64,000 nt of DNA from VRUE01 sp963720805 (lineage in GTDB: Bacteria; Actinomycetota; Thermoleophilia; Solirubrobacterales; 70-9): contig CAVRGT010000012.1 in the NCBI GenBank assembly GCA_963720805.1, forward strand, positions 328,603-392,602, read 5' to 3'. The position numbers and the translations under genes were made by a program. Shown in pieces: positions 1 to 11,041 of the stretch; within the stretch, counting starts at the first letter, position 1; each line of letters opens with the position of its first letter. The notes below the pieces were generated by a model. It did not search any database. It was not told the origin of the DNA and saw nothing but the letters and a program-made list of their open reading frames with translations.

Positions 1-2383
1 CCGAAGACGCCGGGCAGGAAGGGTACGCCAGCTCGAGGGCGCCCTGTCCGGCTCCAGTTCTGGCAATCGCCGCGGCGATTGCGCCATCCGAGCAGCGCCC
101 CAGGCCAGCCAACTTGCCGGTCAACCCTTCAGCCATGGCCACCGCCAGCTGGCTCAACTCCTGGTCGTCATCAGAACGGGTTACCCGCGCGGTCAGGGGC
201 GAATAGGACCCAGCCACATTGTTTAGCGTGCCGGCCTGAAACAGCGGGGCAAACGGCCTCTGCGAGAGGTCGCTGACGCAAGGCGATCCGTCGGACTTTT
301 CCCTCACGTCATACGTGCTTCTGACGCTGCGCGGAGTCGTCGGGTCGTGCCACGAGAACAGCTCAGCCGTGATCGTCTTGGCGCCACAGGTCGACGGCTC
401 GACGAGGCCGGCGCGGTCGCCGCCCTTCAGGGTGAGTTCCATATCTGAAACTGGGAACTGCGGAAGGTCGTCAAACGTTGTGGTGATCCGCCCCGTATGA
501 GAATCAAGGTCAACACGGCCGGGGAGCTTCACCACAATGCCGCGCTCCGGATCTTCGATAACAAAATAGAGTGCAAGAAGCGAAGAGAAGGGGTTTCTTG
601 CCTGTTCTGCAACGTAGATATGGCCCGTAAGCGGGGCGTTGACAGGGAAGATTGGCGTATGAATAGTCAGCGTTCCGTATTGCGAGCTGGGCGGGCACTT
701 GACTGGCGCATTTGTTCCAAGGCCGATCTCAGCCAAAGAGCAGCTCCCCAAGCCCTGAACTGCGGACGGTGAGAGGGTCATTCCGTCGGGCAAGGTCACC
801 ACCGCCTTCTTGATTGGCGGCGTCGCTATTGCCTTGACGAACTCATTCTGCGCGTAGAGTTCCGCGGCATCGTCCACTTCATCGTTTCGCTGCGGAACCG
901 TCAGCTGTACCCTGAGGCCGGTCGGGGCGCCGGCGTGCCGGTCGGTCGGCTGGATCGCTATATCGGGTTCGAAGCGGAATCGCTTATCACCGCATCCGGT
1001 GACATTGAGTGGGGCTTCCCCTGCGACGCTTGGACTGAAGCTCCCCGGAGCACCATAGGAGTCGATGCTTATCTTGGTGGCTCCGTTTTCGAAACCGCAG
1101 TCCATGGGATTGGTGAGAAAGGGTCGGATTGGCGCTGAGCCCCACGATGCCCCGAGCACCGAGCCGTCATCCTGAGCCTTTGCATACCAGCGATATTTGT
1201 CATGAGCGGGATCGCCCGGCACCCCCCACAGCGTCACCTGCGCGCCTCGCGCCTGAACTATGCTGGAGATGTTCGGCGTGATCGACTTAATCGCGTAGTC
1301 GTTCGCGGCATCCGGAATGCCGTAGATGTGGCCCTGGACCAAGCCACCAGCGTTGAATGCAATGTCGGCGGGGTAGCCCTTGGGAGGTTTGAGGTTGTAT
1401 AGCGGTACGCGATTGGCCAACACCCACGAACCTGAGATGGCTACCGCCCCGCCTCCTCCGTAGTTCGAGTTTCCGTCGTTTGAGAAGACGGTGAGGTATC
1501 CGACCTGGGTATCGACCGGACAGGCGGTACTGTTGTTGAGGGCACCCTTTTCGGCGAAGTCGACCGGGTCGCACTTCGGAATGGCCTCCGGGTTCGCGAC
1601 CATCCCGCGTGGCAAGGTAGCTTCGGCAGTCTTGATCTGGCCAGTAGAGGTGATGTAACGGGTCCCGTCGCCCCCGGTCTGACTATTCACCCCGCTCTTC
1701 GCTGTTAGGTCGAATGCTACCCGCAGCTCAAATGGATGATCGGACGCCTGACGGGTTACAGCATCGCCGGGAAAGGGAGCGCTGAAATTGTCGGCGAGGA
1801 AGCTGCCGGGCACAATGCCGAATGGAGCCGGAGTCGAGCCAAAGGAGATCTGATCTTGATCGGTGCTCAGGCCAAGGGCGCCACCCCCTGACACGGTCGC
1901 GAGATTACTGTCCATGCCAACCGCGTTCTTGGGCACCGAGACATCGATAAAAATCGGGGCAAGGTAGCCATCGGGGAGCGGCGAGAAGTGATTGGACGTA
2001 CTGAGTTTCGGACCTGCCGGGGGGGCCTCGGATGGCACCATCGCCGCCGGCAGGACGCATTTCACTTCTCCAGTGCCAACACCGAGGCAACCTTTGCTCT
2101 GAATCTGCGGGTCGGGCCAATGCACCGCCGTCGCTGTGACATTGCCCGGAAGGTCGTCAGTGACGACCAGGTCTTCGGCTCCGCTGCTTTCGCCGATGTT
2201 TTGCACCCTGATCACCACCTGCCCCTCGGCGGTATCGGTTTTGGTGTCGCCTGGGGCAAGATTGGTTGGCCCCCAAGTCGCATGAACGGCGTAGGCCGGC
2301 CCGCCCGCTGCCCGTGCCCCGGCCGGGCCGAGCGCCGCGGTCAATAGACAGACGGCAAGCAGGGGGAGAATCCGTCGCCTCAT
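1..2383 (-). CDS. Secreted DUF11-type surface protein (C-terminus beyond window edge)
   Basis: An uninterrupted reading frame starts at ATG 2383 and runs off the left edge (about 794 codons seen; I checked the frame and found no stop). Residues 1-26 look like a Sec signal peptide (basic MRRR, then a Leu/Ala-rich stretch ending near ARA-A). Then comes a DUF11/CARDB-like beta domain (VQNIGESSGAEDLVVTDDLP, residues about 60-80) typical of extracellular repeat proteins. The distal part contains the thermoleophilial surface-protein pattern, with an RVTRSDDDQE stretch followed by GLTGKLAGLGRCSD. Its ATG overlaps the TGA of the upstream surface gene (ATGA), so the two are translationally coupled. 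The protein is probably exported and cell-wall associated; the ligand is unknown. Base composition is visibly less GC-rich than in the rest of the window. Confidence 0.8.
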   Translation of the reverse strand, partial: MRRRILPLLAVCLLTAALGPAGARAAGGPAYAVHATWGPTNLAPGDTKTDTAEGQVVIRVQNIGESSGAEDLVVTDDLPGNVTATAVHWPDPQIQSKGCLGVGTGEVKCVLPAAMVPSEAPPAGPKLSTSNHFSPLPDGYLAPIFIDVSVPKNAVGMDSNLATVSGGGALGLSTDQDQISFGSTPAPFGIVPGSFLADNFSAPFPGDAVTRQASDHPFELRVAFDLTAKSGVNSQTGGDGTRYITSTGQIKTAEATLPRGMVANPEAIPKCDPVDFAEKGALNNSTACPVDTQVGYLTVFSNDGNSNYGGGGAVAISGSWVLANRVPLYNLKPPKGYPADIAFNAGGLVQGHIYGIPDAANDYAIKSITPNISSIVQARGAQVTLWGVPGDPAHDKYRWYAKAQDDGSVLGASWGSAPIRPFLTNPMDCGFENGATKISIDSYGAPGSFSPSVAGEAPLNVTGCGDKRFRFEPDIAIQPTDRHAGAPTGLRVQLTVPQRNDEVDDAAELYAQNEFVKAIATPPIKKAVVTLPDGMTLSPSAVQGLGSCSLAEIGLGTNAPVKCPPSSQYGTLTIHTPIFPVNAPLTGHIYVAEQARNPFSSLLALYFVIEDPERGIVVKLPGRVDLDSHTGRITTTFDDLPQFPVSDMELTLKGGDRAGLVEPSTCGAKTITAELFSWHDPTTPRSVRSTYDVREKSDGSPCVSDLSQRPFAPLFQAGTLNNVAGSYSPLTARVTRSDDDQELSQLAVAMAEGLTGKLAGLGRCSDGAIAAAIARTGAGQGALELAYPSCPASS

Positions 2384-5300
2384 CGCTTGTTCCCCTTTTT
2401 GAGGTGATCCGCCCGTCTGTGGTGTTGGCGGCTGGCGTGCTTGCGGGTCTTGCAGCGCCCCTTCCGGCGAACTCTGCCGTGACGGCACGGACTCTTCCGC
2501 CGCCTTTTGAGATTTCCCCTGCCTTCATAAACAGCGCTGCTCGGGGTCGCAGCGGCTGGGGCGGGGAGCAGCGGACCTTGGCATGAATCCCCCTCGCAGC
2601 TTTCCGTGCCGGCGGGTGCTTCGAATCCGCCGCCCACTCTGGCGTCGTACAAGTTCAGGACGCCGTCACGCTCGAAGCCGGTGAGTCGACCTTCTGGCGG
2701 CACAAGACCAAAGAGAATGTTGGAGCCATCCTGGTCAATCGCCCATACCCACGGAGCAGACGCGCCTTCCTGAAAATCAGAGACGCCGTCCGTGAGCAAA
2801 TGAAGCAGTCCGGCTCGCCATTCGTAGAGATCGGTGTCTTGGTTTACGTCTTCCTCTACCAGCGCTTCCTTCGTTGGAAATGCAGCGGTAGTGCCATCAC
2901 CAGAGATCCTGACATCTGGAGTAATAGAAAGTCTCGCCACACCAAAACTATGGGTGGTCGTACCACCCGGCCTGCAGGAAACGCATTCCAGGCTTTCTTC
3001 CTCCGCTTCATACCGATACAGCTCTCTGCAGGACCCGACTTCGCCCTGAGCCGGCAAGGCACACTGCGGAACCATCTCGTCGGCGGTCAGCATCGGGCCG
3101 GAGAGATCGCTAAAGAGCAGGTCAGAACCGTCGCCTGATGCCTCCGCGCCTTCCCTGAGCACATCTTCCCCGGTCGTGGTGACGTAGTGCAAGACGCCGT
3201 CCTTGAGGAGGTAGAGATTCAGGCCCCCGGCCTTGCCCGCCTCTGCCGAAAGCTTCGACGTCGAATAGAAGTAGACACCCGACAGATCCGATGAGAGCAG
3301 GACGCTATTCCCGCCCCCGCCGAACGCGGCCACGTGAGCAGAGCCGGCGCTGATCCCGGGGCCCTGCACCGCGCAAGTGAGGCAAAGGGATTCTCCTGCC
3401 GAGCCAGCCGCTTCATCCCATTCGTACAGGTCCACGCTGTCGGCGTCCGCATCATCGGAAGCGAGCGAGGTCCGGGTAACGAAATACGCCCTACGACCGT
3501 CACCCAGCGTGGCGAGGAATTCGGGTGAACCCGGATCGATGAGAGTCGTCTGGCTTAGATGCCGGTTGCGAACATAGAGTTGCCACTCCCCGCCGCAGCT
3601 ACCACCACCTGCTTCGCCATCATTTGGCCGGGCGCGGAAAAAGACACGCGAGCCGTCGTCAGTGGCCACCCAGTGATTGCCGGGTTGGGCCACGCCACCG
3701 CCCGCGAGCCCCTTGAAGCCACCCCCAGTCGCAACATCAAGACCACATTCCGAGGGATCGCCATCCGGCATCACGCTCACTACGTCGCCGCCGACTCCCG
3801 GCGGTCCCACCCGGGCTGAGCCAATGTCTTCCAGCTGTTCGTTTTCAGCGTTCAAGGCAAAGACGTGTTGGCCATCGTTACCAATGTCAACAGCTTCTTC
3901 GGTGCCGGTATTGGGCGCTTCCACCCCGTATGACTTCAACACGTCCTGTTCAGATCCACATACCCTCGCCGCCGTCTCGGGTGCCGGACGCGAGAGCTTC
4001 GTCGGGTATCGGACGGAAAAGAGCGAGCAGCGAAAGTCTGGCGTCGTAGCCAACAGAAGATAGGCAAGTTCCCCTTCACCAAACTGCTGAGCAGCGGGAG
4101 GGGCAATACTTCGCGATTGCCAACCTCCATCGGTGCGGCTCGCCAGAAAGGTTGCTTCGGTTCCGCTCGTCCCTTTGGGAGCACCGGCCAACACTGACCA
4201 GAGCGCATCTTCGCCATCCGCGGCAAGTGGCGACCTGTTGTAAACATTGATTCCCGGACCGTTGGCGCTAACGTTCTGGTTTCCCTTATCCGGCTCGTTC
4301 ACCAGCTCAATCCCACGACACGAGCCGAGGTACCTTGCCGTGTGCTGTGCGGTCCTCTCGCTCTGGTTGCTACAGCTCGGAGGATCTACAGCTTCAACTT
4401 CTTCTCGGCTACGCGTCGTGAAGGTCTTTTCGTCGCCCAGTGACGAGGCCGGGCCAGCGGCGTTTTCGATCAAGCCGAGCCGGTACCGGTACGTGCTCGA
4501 TGGACTCAGGCCATCCAGCCGATCGGCGACCACTACGGGATCCCTGGCATCAACCGCCGAGTCGCGAATCGGCAGGGAGGTCCAGGCCACGCCATCCTCG
4601 CTCCATTCGAAACGGTATTTGAAGCCCGCTTCGCCATTGGGATTTACCCGCGCATTCACTTCCGCGGTGGTGTCAGTGCGCCGCGCGACAAAAGCAGCGC
4701 CTGCTTCGGTTGGAGGAATTGCGTCGGTACTGAACTCCAGGTCTTCGTAGGCTCGACCACCTGGATTGTCAACCACCGCACGCAGGCAATAGAACTGGGC
4801 CGGCTCGAGGCCGGCCAGGTCGGCGGTGAATGGAACAGGTTGGACTTCTTCTGCCGGAACCGTTCCTTCCTCGACCAGGTTGAAGTCATCATCGCCAAGC
4901 GCGTCGCATTCCGACGGCGTTCCGCCGAGGAGTGGCTTGCGTAGGAGCCTCCAGCTCGTTTCCTCTTCCTTCGTATCGACAACACAAAGAAGATGCGCGG
5001 ATTGGATGGCAATCGAGGAAACCGCACAGTTGGAGAGTTCCGGAGCAGGCGGCACCAGGGTGACAGCCGTGTCGGCGTTTGAGTAAGAGCTCAATCGATT
5101 CATGCCGGCTTCGGCGTTGGTGCCGACCAACCGAACCTGATAGGTGGTGTTGGAGCGAAGCTGCTTACCTTTGTAGTGGGAAAGGCTAAGCGAGAGGGAA
5201 TGCGGACTCGCATCGCTTGGAGCGACGGTGTCCTCGGATGAGGATTCAGCGTCGGCCCAGGTGGCTCCCGCACCTTCCTTCCATTCAAAGTGGTACGCAT

Positions 5301-6535
5301 TCGAGAGATTCAGTGGATTGATCGTGCAGTTGGCCGTGAGCGAGTGGAGTCCGACAGGCGAGCTCGTCTGACAGCTCACGTCCGGAGCGGTTCCACTGGT
5401 AACTGGGCCAAAGACCTTGACGGCGGCCGATGCTCGATCCGAGACGTACACCCGGTCGCTTGAGGGCTCGTAGGCGATGCCGGAGGCATTGCCGATCAGA
5501 TCCAAGCCAAACGGGCTGCCTGCAACGGAGGTTCCAAAGCATTTGGGGAGGCTGCATGGTTCGTGCTCAGCAAAGCTCATTGGGCCGGCGGCAAAGACGT
5601 GCCCATCGTCTTTGGACTGATCGATTGCGACGCCGGCACGAAAGCCATCACCCGCACTTGAGTCATATTTCCCGTCGACATACCTGTCGAGGCCAGAGGG
5701 AAGTTCCGGGGCCAGCCCTGCATAGATCGCTTTCCCGCTGTGATCGACGGCAAGTCGGCAGGCGCGCTTGGTTCCGTGCGTTAGTTCAATCGAGCCAAGC
5801 GCTTCGGGTGGCGTGTGCGGTGGACTGCCGCCAGGTGGCTCGCTGGCGAACTCGATAATCGTGAAGCGCCACGGTTCTCCTGCGTAGGCATCGCCGACAA
5901 AGAGGTGCCCGTCGCTATCAACTGCCATCCCGCATTGGTTCAACGGCGGACTAGACGACGGACCACCGGCCAGTGACCATAGATACGAGCCGTCGGCCGC
6001 GAACGCGTGGATGGGAGCGGTTTCCTCCCCGACATAGAAGCGCCCCTGTTCGCCTTCTCCGAGGTTGCCCGAACCTTTCGAGTTGTCTACGGCGACACTG
6101 GTCAGAAACGAGGTGCTGGTGAAGAATCCTTTGGCGCCAAAGGGGGCCCCCGAGTCAAGCCCGGTTAAGGCAGGACTCACCCGCCGCCGCCCCTTGGGAA
6201 AACGGGACAGCGGTGCCGGCCAGATCAAACCGACAGACGACCCTTTCGTGGTCGAATGACCCGGGACCCAGGTCATCGCCGGCACCATTGAGCACGTACA
6301 GGAGTCCTTCTTCGTCAATGGCCACGGAGAGGGGCGCTGTGAGTTCCCCCAGCGACGAGGAACTCCCGTCAATGCCGAAGAGAAGAGGCCGCTGATCACT
6401 TACCGCGACGGCGGCGGCCCTGGAGCACCAGATACCAGACCCCATAAGCAGGATGACCACAAATAGCGCGACGGGAACAGAACGGCTCGGCGCAGGTGGC
6501 GTCGATCTCAAGCTTCCCCTTGGCCCTTGCAACAT
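2380..6535 (-). CDS. Giant secreted NHL/Fn3/TolB-like surface protein, frameshifted near 6175
   Basis: A secreted protein of about 1,385 residues. The start is ATG 6535 because GAGGAG lies 6 nt upstream; residues 15-45 hold a basic segment followed by a hydrophobic signal or anchor. NHL-type propeller repeats follow (residues about 50-330), then Fn3-like modules (NPNGEAGFKYRFEWSEDG) and a TolB/WD40-like region with repeated DLYEW motifs. The tail is very basic, with C-x-x-G-x-x-x-x-x-G-x-C (PCRHGRVRRKGRCK), a signature of large thermoleophilial surface proteins. The first 120 residues are in a different frame from the rest. One surplus base around the CTTAACCGGG stretch (about 6175) explains this, and the total length is one base over a multiple of three. 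It is coupled by ATGA to the next surface gene. Function beyond surface display is unknown. Confidence 0.8.
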
Positions 6536-6680
6536 GAATCGCTCCTCACCTTCCGCCGTACCCATCGGCGTGAATCTCCCCGCGTAGAGCGGTTCCCTGA
6601 GCTCGCCAGACTAGTAAAACAGCTAAGTCTTGTCAAGGAACGTCTGCGGTCGCAGGGACGGCGTTCTGCCGGCGCCGGCA

Positions 6681-6715
6681 AGCAATGAGGGCCGCGCTAG
6701 GCGACCCTCATTGCT
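6681..6715. repeat. Perfect 11-bp hairpin between surface-protein genes
   Basis: AGCAATGAGGG (6681-6691) is perfectly complementary to CCCTCATTGCT (6705-6715) across a 13-base loop. It lies downstream of the secreted protein gene ending at 6729 and upstream of the giant surface gene. There is no T-run on the minus strand, so it is not a classical intrinsic terminator, though it could end or stabilise the transcript. Confidence 0.7.
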
Positions 6716-6728
6716 CACTAACAATTTA

Positions 6729-7380
6729 CTAAGGCTTATCGACCAGGTACAGAGGGGTGACGTGTTCCCCAGCTTTGGGATCTAATGTCAATAAGTAGGA
6801 CGCGTCCCAGAAACCTTCGGTCGCGAAGAGCGAGCAAAGGCCAGGATTGGCCAGAGTTAGTGGGATTTTCGTCGCCACCAGAGTGTCGCCCGCAACTTTA
6901 AGTAATACCGGTTTTGCGGTCGCTTCGAATTTGCATTTCACGCCGAATGGACAGCCTTCGATGAGTGCACCCGGGTTGTTCGCGGCAGAGGTGAACAGGG
7001 CGTGTAATTCGGTTGCGTTGGCTTCGACCCCGTAGTTGAGGTTGACAGCGTGGGCTTTCGTACACGGGCCTTCACAGCTTGTGAATAACAGCTTTGTGAC
7101 CGTGCCCAGGACCGGGAGATTACCGCCTGTTCGAGTGATTTCGCCTAACGTTTCCGATTTACAGGTGAGGAGTTCTTCCCCACCGTTGCCTAACAGTTTG
7201 GCTCCAACGGCTAAGCCTGCAATCTTGGAATTGACCACCGCACGGGCGCCTGTCGGACATTCGTTGAGCTCGCCAGACGTTTTCCTCACACAGGGTGTCA
7301 GCTGAGGCCGCACTGGCGGCAAACGCCATGGCCGCCAAGGCTGTGATGGCGGCGAGGCCAAGCATCTTGATGAGTCTCAC
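6729..7380 (-). CDS. Small secreted Cys-containing protein, frameshifted near 7285
   Basis: A secreted protein of about 216 residues. The start is GTG 7380, with AGGAG 5 nt upstream. Residues 1-25 form a clear signal peptide (MLGLAAITALAAMAFAASAASA) cleaved before DTLC. The mature part has scattered cysteines (LCEE, ELNECP, LLTCKSE, TSCEGPC, EGCPFGVKC) and resembles the abundant small secreted proteins of Solirubrobacterales, which have no assigned function. The signal peptide and mature part are in different frames. Removing one A from the AAAA run near 7285 restores a continuous protein, so I read this as a homopolymer error. It is transcribed towards the giant surface gene with a hairpin between them. 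Confidence 0.7.
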
Positions 7381-7642
7381 TGGATCTCCTTTTTCCGACC
7401 GGTATTTCACCGGATTGAGTTGCGGTTATTTTTGAACTGCGCTCCCCATGCGCCGGAACAGCCCACGCTAACTGTGCCCTGCCACCGCCGTATGGCCAGC
7501 GCGGGGTACCTATACCACGAGGGTACCCAAGTAGTCAAGAGTTGCTTAGTATTGCTAGACTCCCGTTACGAGTAGGCCACTTTGGCTTGGATAGCCGGCT
7601 CCTGGGCACTCTGGTCGCCTAGGTTGGGAGCGATTCAGAACC

Positions 7643-8116
7643 GTGGAGACGATTTCCGGAAAGATTTGGGCGTTTGGCGCGCTGGTCGCGGTGGCCGGGC
7701 TGCTCATCTGCGGATGCGGCGAGGGAGGCGGCGCGGCAACGGCAGCGATCACGCCGGCACAGTTCGTCGAAAAGGCCAGCGCTGCCTGCGTGAAATTCCA
7801 CGGGGAAGCGAGGGATGAGTTCTTTGCCTATTTGAAGAGCAGTGGCGGCGAACCGAAAAATCCGGATGCGCGAGCTGCGTACCAGGCGGATCTCAGCAGG
7901 AAATTCGTGATTGGAGTCAAGCGGCGCGAGCTCGATGAGTTCCGCGCGCTGGGAACGCCCACCAACGACGGCGGGAAAGCCCGGGCGCTGATTGCCGCCT
8001 TTGAAGAGGGCATAAGAAAAGCTGAAGAGAACCCCGCGCGGACGGCCCAGGACAGCACTGAATCGCTCGGAGACGCCGAAAAGCTGGCGGAGCAATACGG
8101 TCTCAGCGGCTGCTAG
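7643..8116 (+). CDS. Small secreted lipoprotein, unknown function
   Basis: 157 residues starting at GTG 7643. The N-terminus is a lipoprotein signal: a hydrophobic segment (WAFGALVAVAGLLICGC) with a lipobox-like LLICGC, so the protein should be lipid-anchored outside the membrane. The mature part is helical and charged (EKASAACVKFHGEARDEF), of a type common in Thermoleophilia, and ends in a lone Cys (LSGC). No enzymatic motif is visible. It converges on the frameshifted Vps62-like gene, and the two stop regions overlap by about 4 bases. Confidence 0.7.
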   Translation: METISGKIWAFGALVAVAGLLICGCGEGGGAATAAITPAQFVEKASAACVKFHGEARDEFFAYLKSSGGEPKNPDARAAYQADLSRKFVIGVKRRELDEFRALGTPTNDGGKARALIAAFEEGIRKAEENPARTAQDSTESLGDAEKLAEQYGLSGC

Positions 8117-9279
8117 AGGAGGCGCTGAGGGTCCCACTCGATTTTCTGACGTAGGTTGAGGCAGGCTGTACTGCTCTGCAGGGCGCCGAAGCCGACCTGG
8201 CGGCGACCGCGGTCGGGCCGGCTCGATGTCGCTGCGGCGGCTCTCGGTCGGCGAGCGATCGGCGAAGGCGGCGCTGGCGTAAACGTCGTAGGGCTTAGCC
8301 GGATCGAGCTCGATCGGCAGCTGGGCCCGCCCGGAGGGCGCCTCGACCTCGACCGTCCGCGTCCGCGGCGGCACGCCTTTTTCGTCGGGAGAGTTGAGCG
8401 TCACCACGAGGCCGCGCAGATCGGCGCCCTCGGCCCCTTGGACTTCGTAGTCGACCGCGAGGCCGCCATCGGAGCGGGTCGCCCTGACCTTGGCCATGCG
8501 CGGGATCGCCGCCGGCTCGATGCCCTCGGCCGGGGGGCGCGTCGTGACCAGGTCGGGCGCCAGCAAGTGGGGCTGGTGCCACTGCTTGTGCATCGCCGGA
8601 CCGACCGGGCTGTCGGAATCGAAGGGCGGGTGAACGGAGAGAAAGGGCAGGTGAATCGTCGCCGGCTTGGTGTCGCCCCAGTGCCCGGGCCAGTCCAGCC
8701 ATCAGCGACATAGACCACCGGCCGCTCGCCTCCGGGAAGTCGCTCGACCTGGCTCCAGTGGCGCACGCCGGCGTGCTTGTGCTGAGCGTAGACGGCGTAG
8801 TCGGGCACGTCGCCCTCGCCGAGGCGCAACTGGATCATCTCCCAATCGCCCTCGTGGCGGCCCGCGCCGATGACGCTGCCGACCAGGTTGAAGTCGTTGT
8901 AGAAGTAGAAGAACCAGTACTGCAGCCACTTTTCCTTGCGCGCCTCATCCTCGGCAAAGCGGCCGAAGATCCGGTTGGCGTACTTGGGACGCTGGTGCAG
9001 CAGGGCCGATGCCGCGGCGTAGTCCTTGCGGGTATCGCCGATCAGGTCGCCCTCGACGGCGGTCTTCCCATCGGGGTAGGCCGCGCCGAGGAAATCGAGT
9101 GAGAGCTGTGGCGTGCCGTCGTGCGGCTTGGCCTCGGCGAGCACCTCGTTGTCGCGCTGCAGGCGGTTGGCCTCGTAGTCGGTCCACTCCGCCGGCGAGT
9201 CGGCGAAGTAGCACTCGTGCGAGTCGTACTTGAGGTAGGGCAGATGTCGTTGGAGCAGGCCGTCGCGGTCGGGGCTCAC
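8113..9279 (-). CDS. Vps62/DUF946-like protein with two frameshifts
   Basis: About 388 residues once two frameshifts are repaired. The start GTG 9279 overlaps the stop of the metallophosphoesterase (GTGA). The N-terminal two thirds carry YLKYDSHECYFADS, then WLQYWFFYFYNDF, GRHEGDWEMIQLRL and RPVVYVADG. These features fit the Vps62/DUF946 family of soluble proteins of unknown biochemical role (family call by pattern only). A missing base near 8690 moves the frame to one reading DTKPATIHLPFLSVHPP, and a surplus base near 8220 moves it to the C-terminal frame ending QRLL at TAG 8113-8115. The two errors cancel, so the total length is a multiple of three. Last gene of the four-gene minus-strand operon. 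Confidence 0.55.
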
Positions 9280-10547
9280 CGCGGCAGCTCTTCCTCTTCG
9301 TGGACGTTGCCTTCGTCATCGACGTGGTGGACCTCGATGCTCCCGGGCTTGAGGTCGAGCACCGCGAAGCCGTGCTTGGCCCAGTGTTCGCCGTCCTCGC
9401 TGGTGCGGTGCTCCTCGAAGCGCCAGTCGACGTAGTCGGGCTGAACGGGCGGCGGCAATTCGGCGATTTCCGGCACGGCGCCATGACCGATCGCCCGCGC
9501 TGCCCGCACGCCCTTGTACGGGTGGTAGGCGACGCAGTCGTGCTCGTGGCCCCAGAACCAGACGTCCACCCCGTGCTCGTCGAGGGTCGGCTTCAGCGCC
9601 TCTTCGATCTTTTCGCCGACGTCTTGGTCGTCGTCATTGGCGGTGAAGAGCTGGTGGTGGGAGAGCAGCAGCAGCTTGCGATCCGGGTCGGCGGCGGCTT
9701 CGGCAACGTGCCTGGCCTGGCTGCCGTACAGATGCCCCTGCGCCCAGCCGAAGGGGAGCTCGTCGTTCCAGGCCGTGTCGAGACCGATCACGTTCCAGTC
9801 CTTGGACTGCAGCGAGAACCAGCTCGTGGACGCGCCGTTGGCGGCGCGCTGGCGATGGAAGCGGGGGTCGGTAAGCATGACGTCGAAGTAGCCGCGGCCA
9901 CCCGAGTACATGTCGTGGTTGCCGTTCAGCGCCCAGGAGGAGATGGCGCCCTTGTCCCCTGCATCAACCGGCCACGGCTTGAGAATGTTGTCGCGCACCT
10001 CCTGCTCGAGCCCGGAGTAGTAGGTGTCACCGAGGTTGATCACATGGACCGCGCGGTCGGTCTCGTGAATCCAAGGCCGCATCGCCGCCGCAACGGCCTC
10101 GGCTTCTTCGAGCCCGGTGCCCCAATCGCTGACCAGGACCAACCGCGAGGCGTCGCCGATCTTGGTCACGGCGGGCTCGTCGCAGAACGGGTGACGGTCG
10201 TGAAACAGCCGCCAGAGCAGTGAGAGGGCGATCTCGACCACCCAGCCGATGTCCTCCTGGGTGAATTTGTCCCCCATCTTCTCCTTGTCGGCCTTCGCTT
10301 CGCGTCGCTGCTGCAGCGCCGACTGGGCGAGGCTGACGATTGGCCGACGCGAGTAGTAGGTGCCGACCGTTGGGTCGGCCTCGGCCTTGCGGGCATCACG
10401 GACGGCCTCGAGTAGTTCGGTGTGGACGTGGGTGGGCGTGCGATCGCCGCGGCCGGTCGTCGGCCCCGACTCGACCACTCGCTCGAGGTGCTCGGCGATC
10501 CGCTCGAGCTGCTGGTGGATGAAACCGTGGTCTCGCAGGTTCGACAT
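9276..10547 (-). CDS. Calcineurin-like metallophosphoesterase
   Basis: 423 residues. All five metallophosphoesterase blocks are present in order: SDWGT (about 140), GDTYYSG (about 173), GNHD (about 210), SHH (about 296) and GHEHD (about 336). It should therefore bind a dinuclear metal centre and cleave a phosphomonoester or phosphodiester; the substrate cannot be inferred. The helical N-terminal 120 residues are extra to the catalytic domain. No signal peptide, so probably cytoplasmic. The downstream Vps62-like gene starts within its stop codon, so the two are coupled. The SprT-like gene ends 31 nt upstream. Confidence 0.88.
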   Translation of the reverse strand: MSNLRDHGFIHQQLERIAEHLERVVESGPTTGRGDRTPTHVHTELLEAVRDARKAEADPTVGTYYSRRPIVSLAQSALQQRREAKADKEKMGDKFTQEDIGWVVEIALSLLWRLFHDRHPFCDEPAVTKIGDASRLVLVSDWGTGLEEAEAVAAAMRPWIHETDRAVHVINLGDTYYSGLEQEVRDNILKPWPVDAGDKGAISSWALNGNHDMYSGGRGYFDVMLTDPRFHRQRAANGASTSWFSLQSKDWNVIGLDTAWNDELPFGWAQGHLYGSQARHVAEAAADPDRKLLLLSHHQLFTANDDDQDVGEKIEEALKPTLDEHGVDVWFWGHEHDCVAYHPYKGVRAARAIGHGAVPEIAELPPPVQPDYVDWRFEEHRTSEDGEHWAKHGFAVLDLKPGSIEVHHVDDEGNVHEEEELPR

Positions 10548-10578
10548 TTGGCGCGCCAGTTTACACAGTGAATTTCTA

Positions 10579-11010
10579 CTACTTGGGATGAAATTCGGCT
10601 AAACGCCGCTGGGCGCCCTCGCGAGGGCGCCTCGACTCGATCGCCTCGGCGTAGGCGCCGTGGGTCGTGGCCCTCGGTCCTGAGACGACGATCCCGTAGC
10701 CCTCGACCATCGCCCGCGCCAGGGTCGCCTTGAAGGTCTTGCCGTGCCAGGCGTGCGCCTCCGCCGCGCGCCCGACATGGAGGTGGACGAGCTCGTGGAG
10801 CAGCGTCTCCAGCACGTCGCCGGGGCGGATTCCGGGGTAGGCGGTGACAGAGAGGCGGAACTGGGCGGGCACCGCGAAGCCGAGCCGGTTGGGGCGTCGA
10901 CGGGCGCGCCGGACCTTCAGCTCGGGCTCGCGCGCGGCGAGCGGACCGGCGGCGAAGACGTGCATCCCCCGCAGTCGCGTCATCTCCTCATGAAGGTCGA
11001 CCCCCGCCAC
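10579..11010 (-). CDS. SprT-like zinc-metalloprotease-fold protein
   Basis: About 143 residues. The core is HELVHLHVG followed by AHAWHGKTFK, the HExxH...H zinc-binding pattern of SprT-like proteins (related to SPRTN/Wss1, which cleave DNA-protein crosslinks in eukaryotes). I placed the start at GTG 11010 because upstream in-frame codons run back into the ATPase gene. ATG 10983 (MTRLRG) is an alternative, and neither has a convincing ribosome binding site. The C-terminus is short and basic and lacks a zinc ribbon. It lies between the AAA ATPase and the metallophosphoesterase on the same strand, suggesting a joint role, possibly on DNA. Confidence 0.65.
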   Translation of the reverse strand: MAGVDLHEEMTRLRGMHVFAAGPLAAREPELKVRRARRRPNRLGFAVPAQFRLSVTAYPGIRPGDVLETLLHELVHLHVGRAAEAHAWHGKTFKATLARAMVEGYGIVVSGPRATTHGAYAEAIESRRPREGAQRRLAEFHPK

Positions 11011-11041
11011 GGTGAAATAGGTCTGAGAGCGCCTCAAAGTT

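Noticed and set aside
6170..6180. Programmed frameshift in the giant surface gene
   Set aside because: No slippery heptamer with a downstream structure was convincing, and similar one-base faults occur in many other genes, so error is likelier.
7619..8113. Extension of the Vps62-like frame through the lipoprotein gene
   Set aside because: It is antisense to a protein with a signal peptide and lipobox; a stop TAG at 8113-8115 in another frame gives a better C-terminus after one frameshift.
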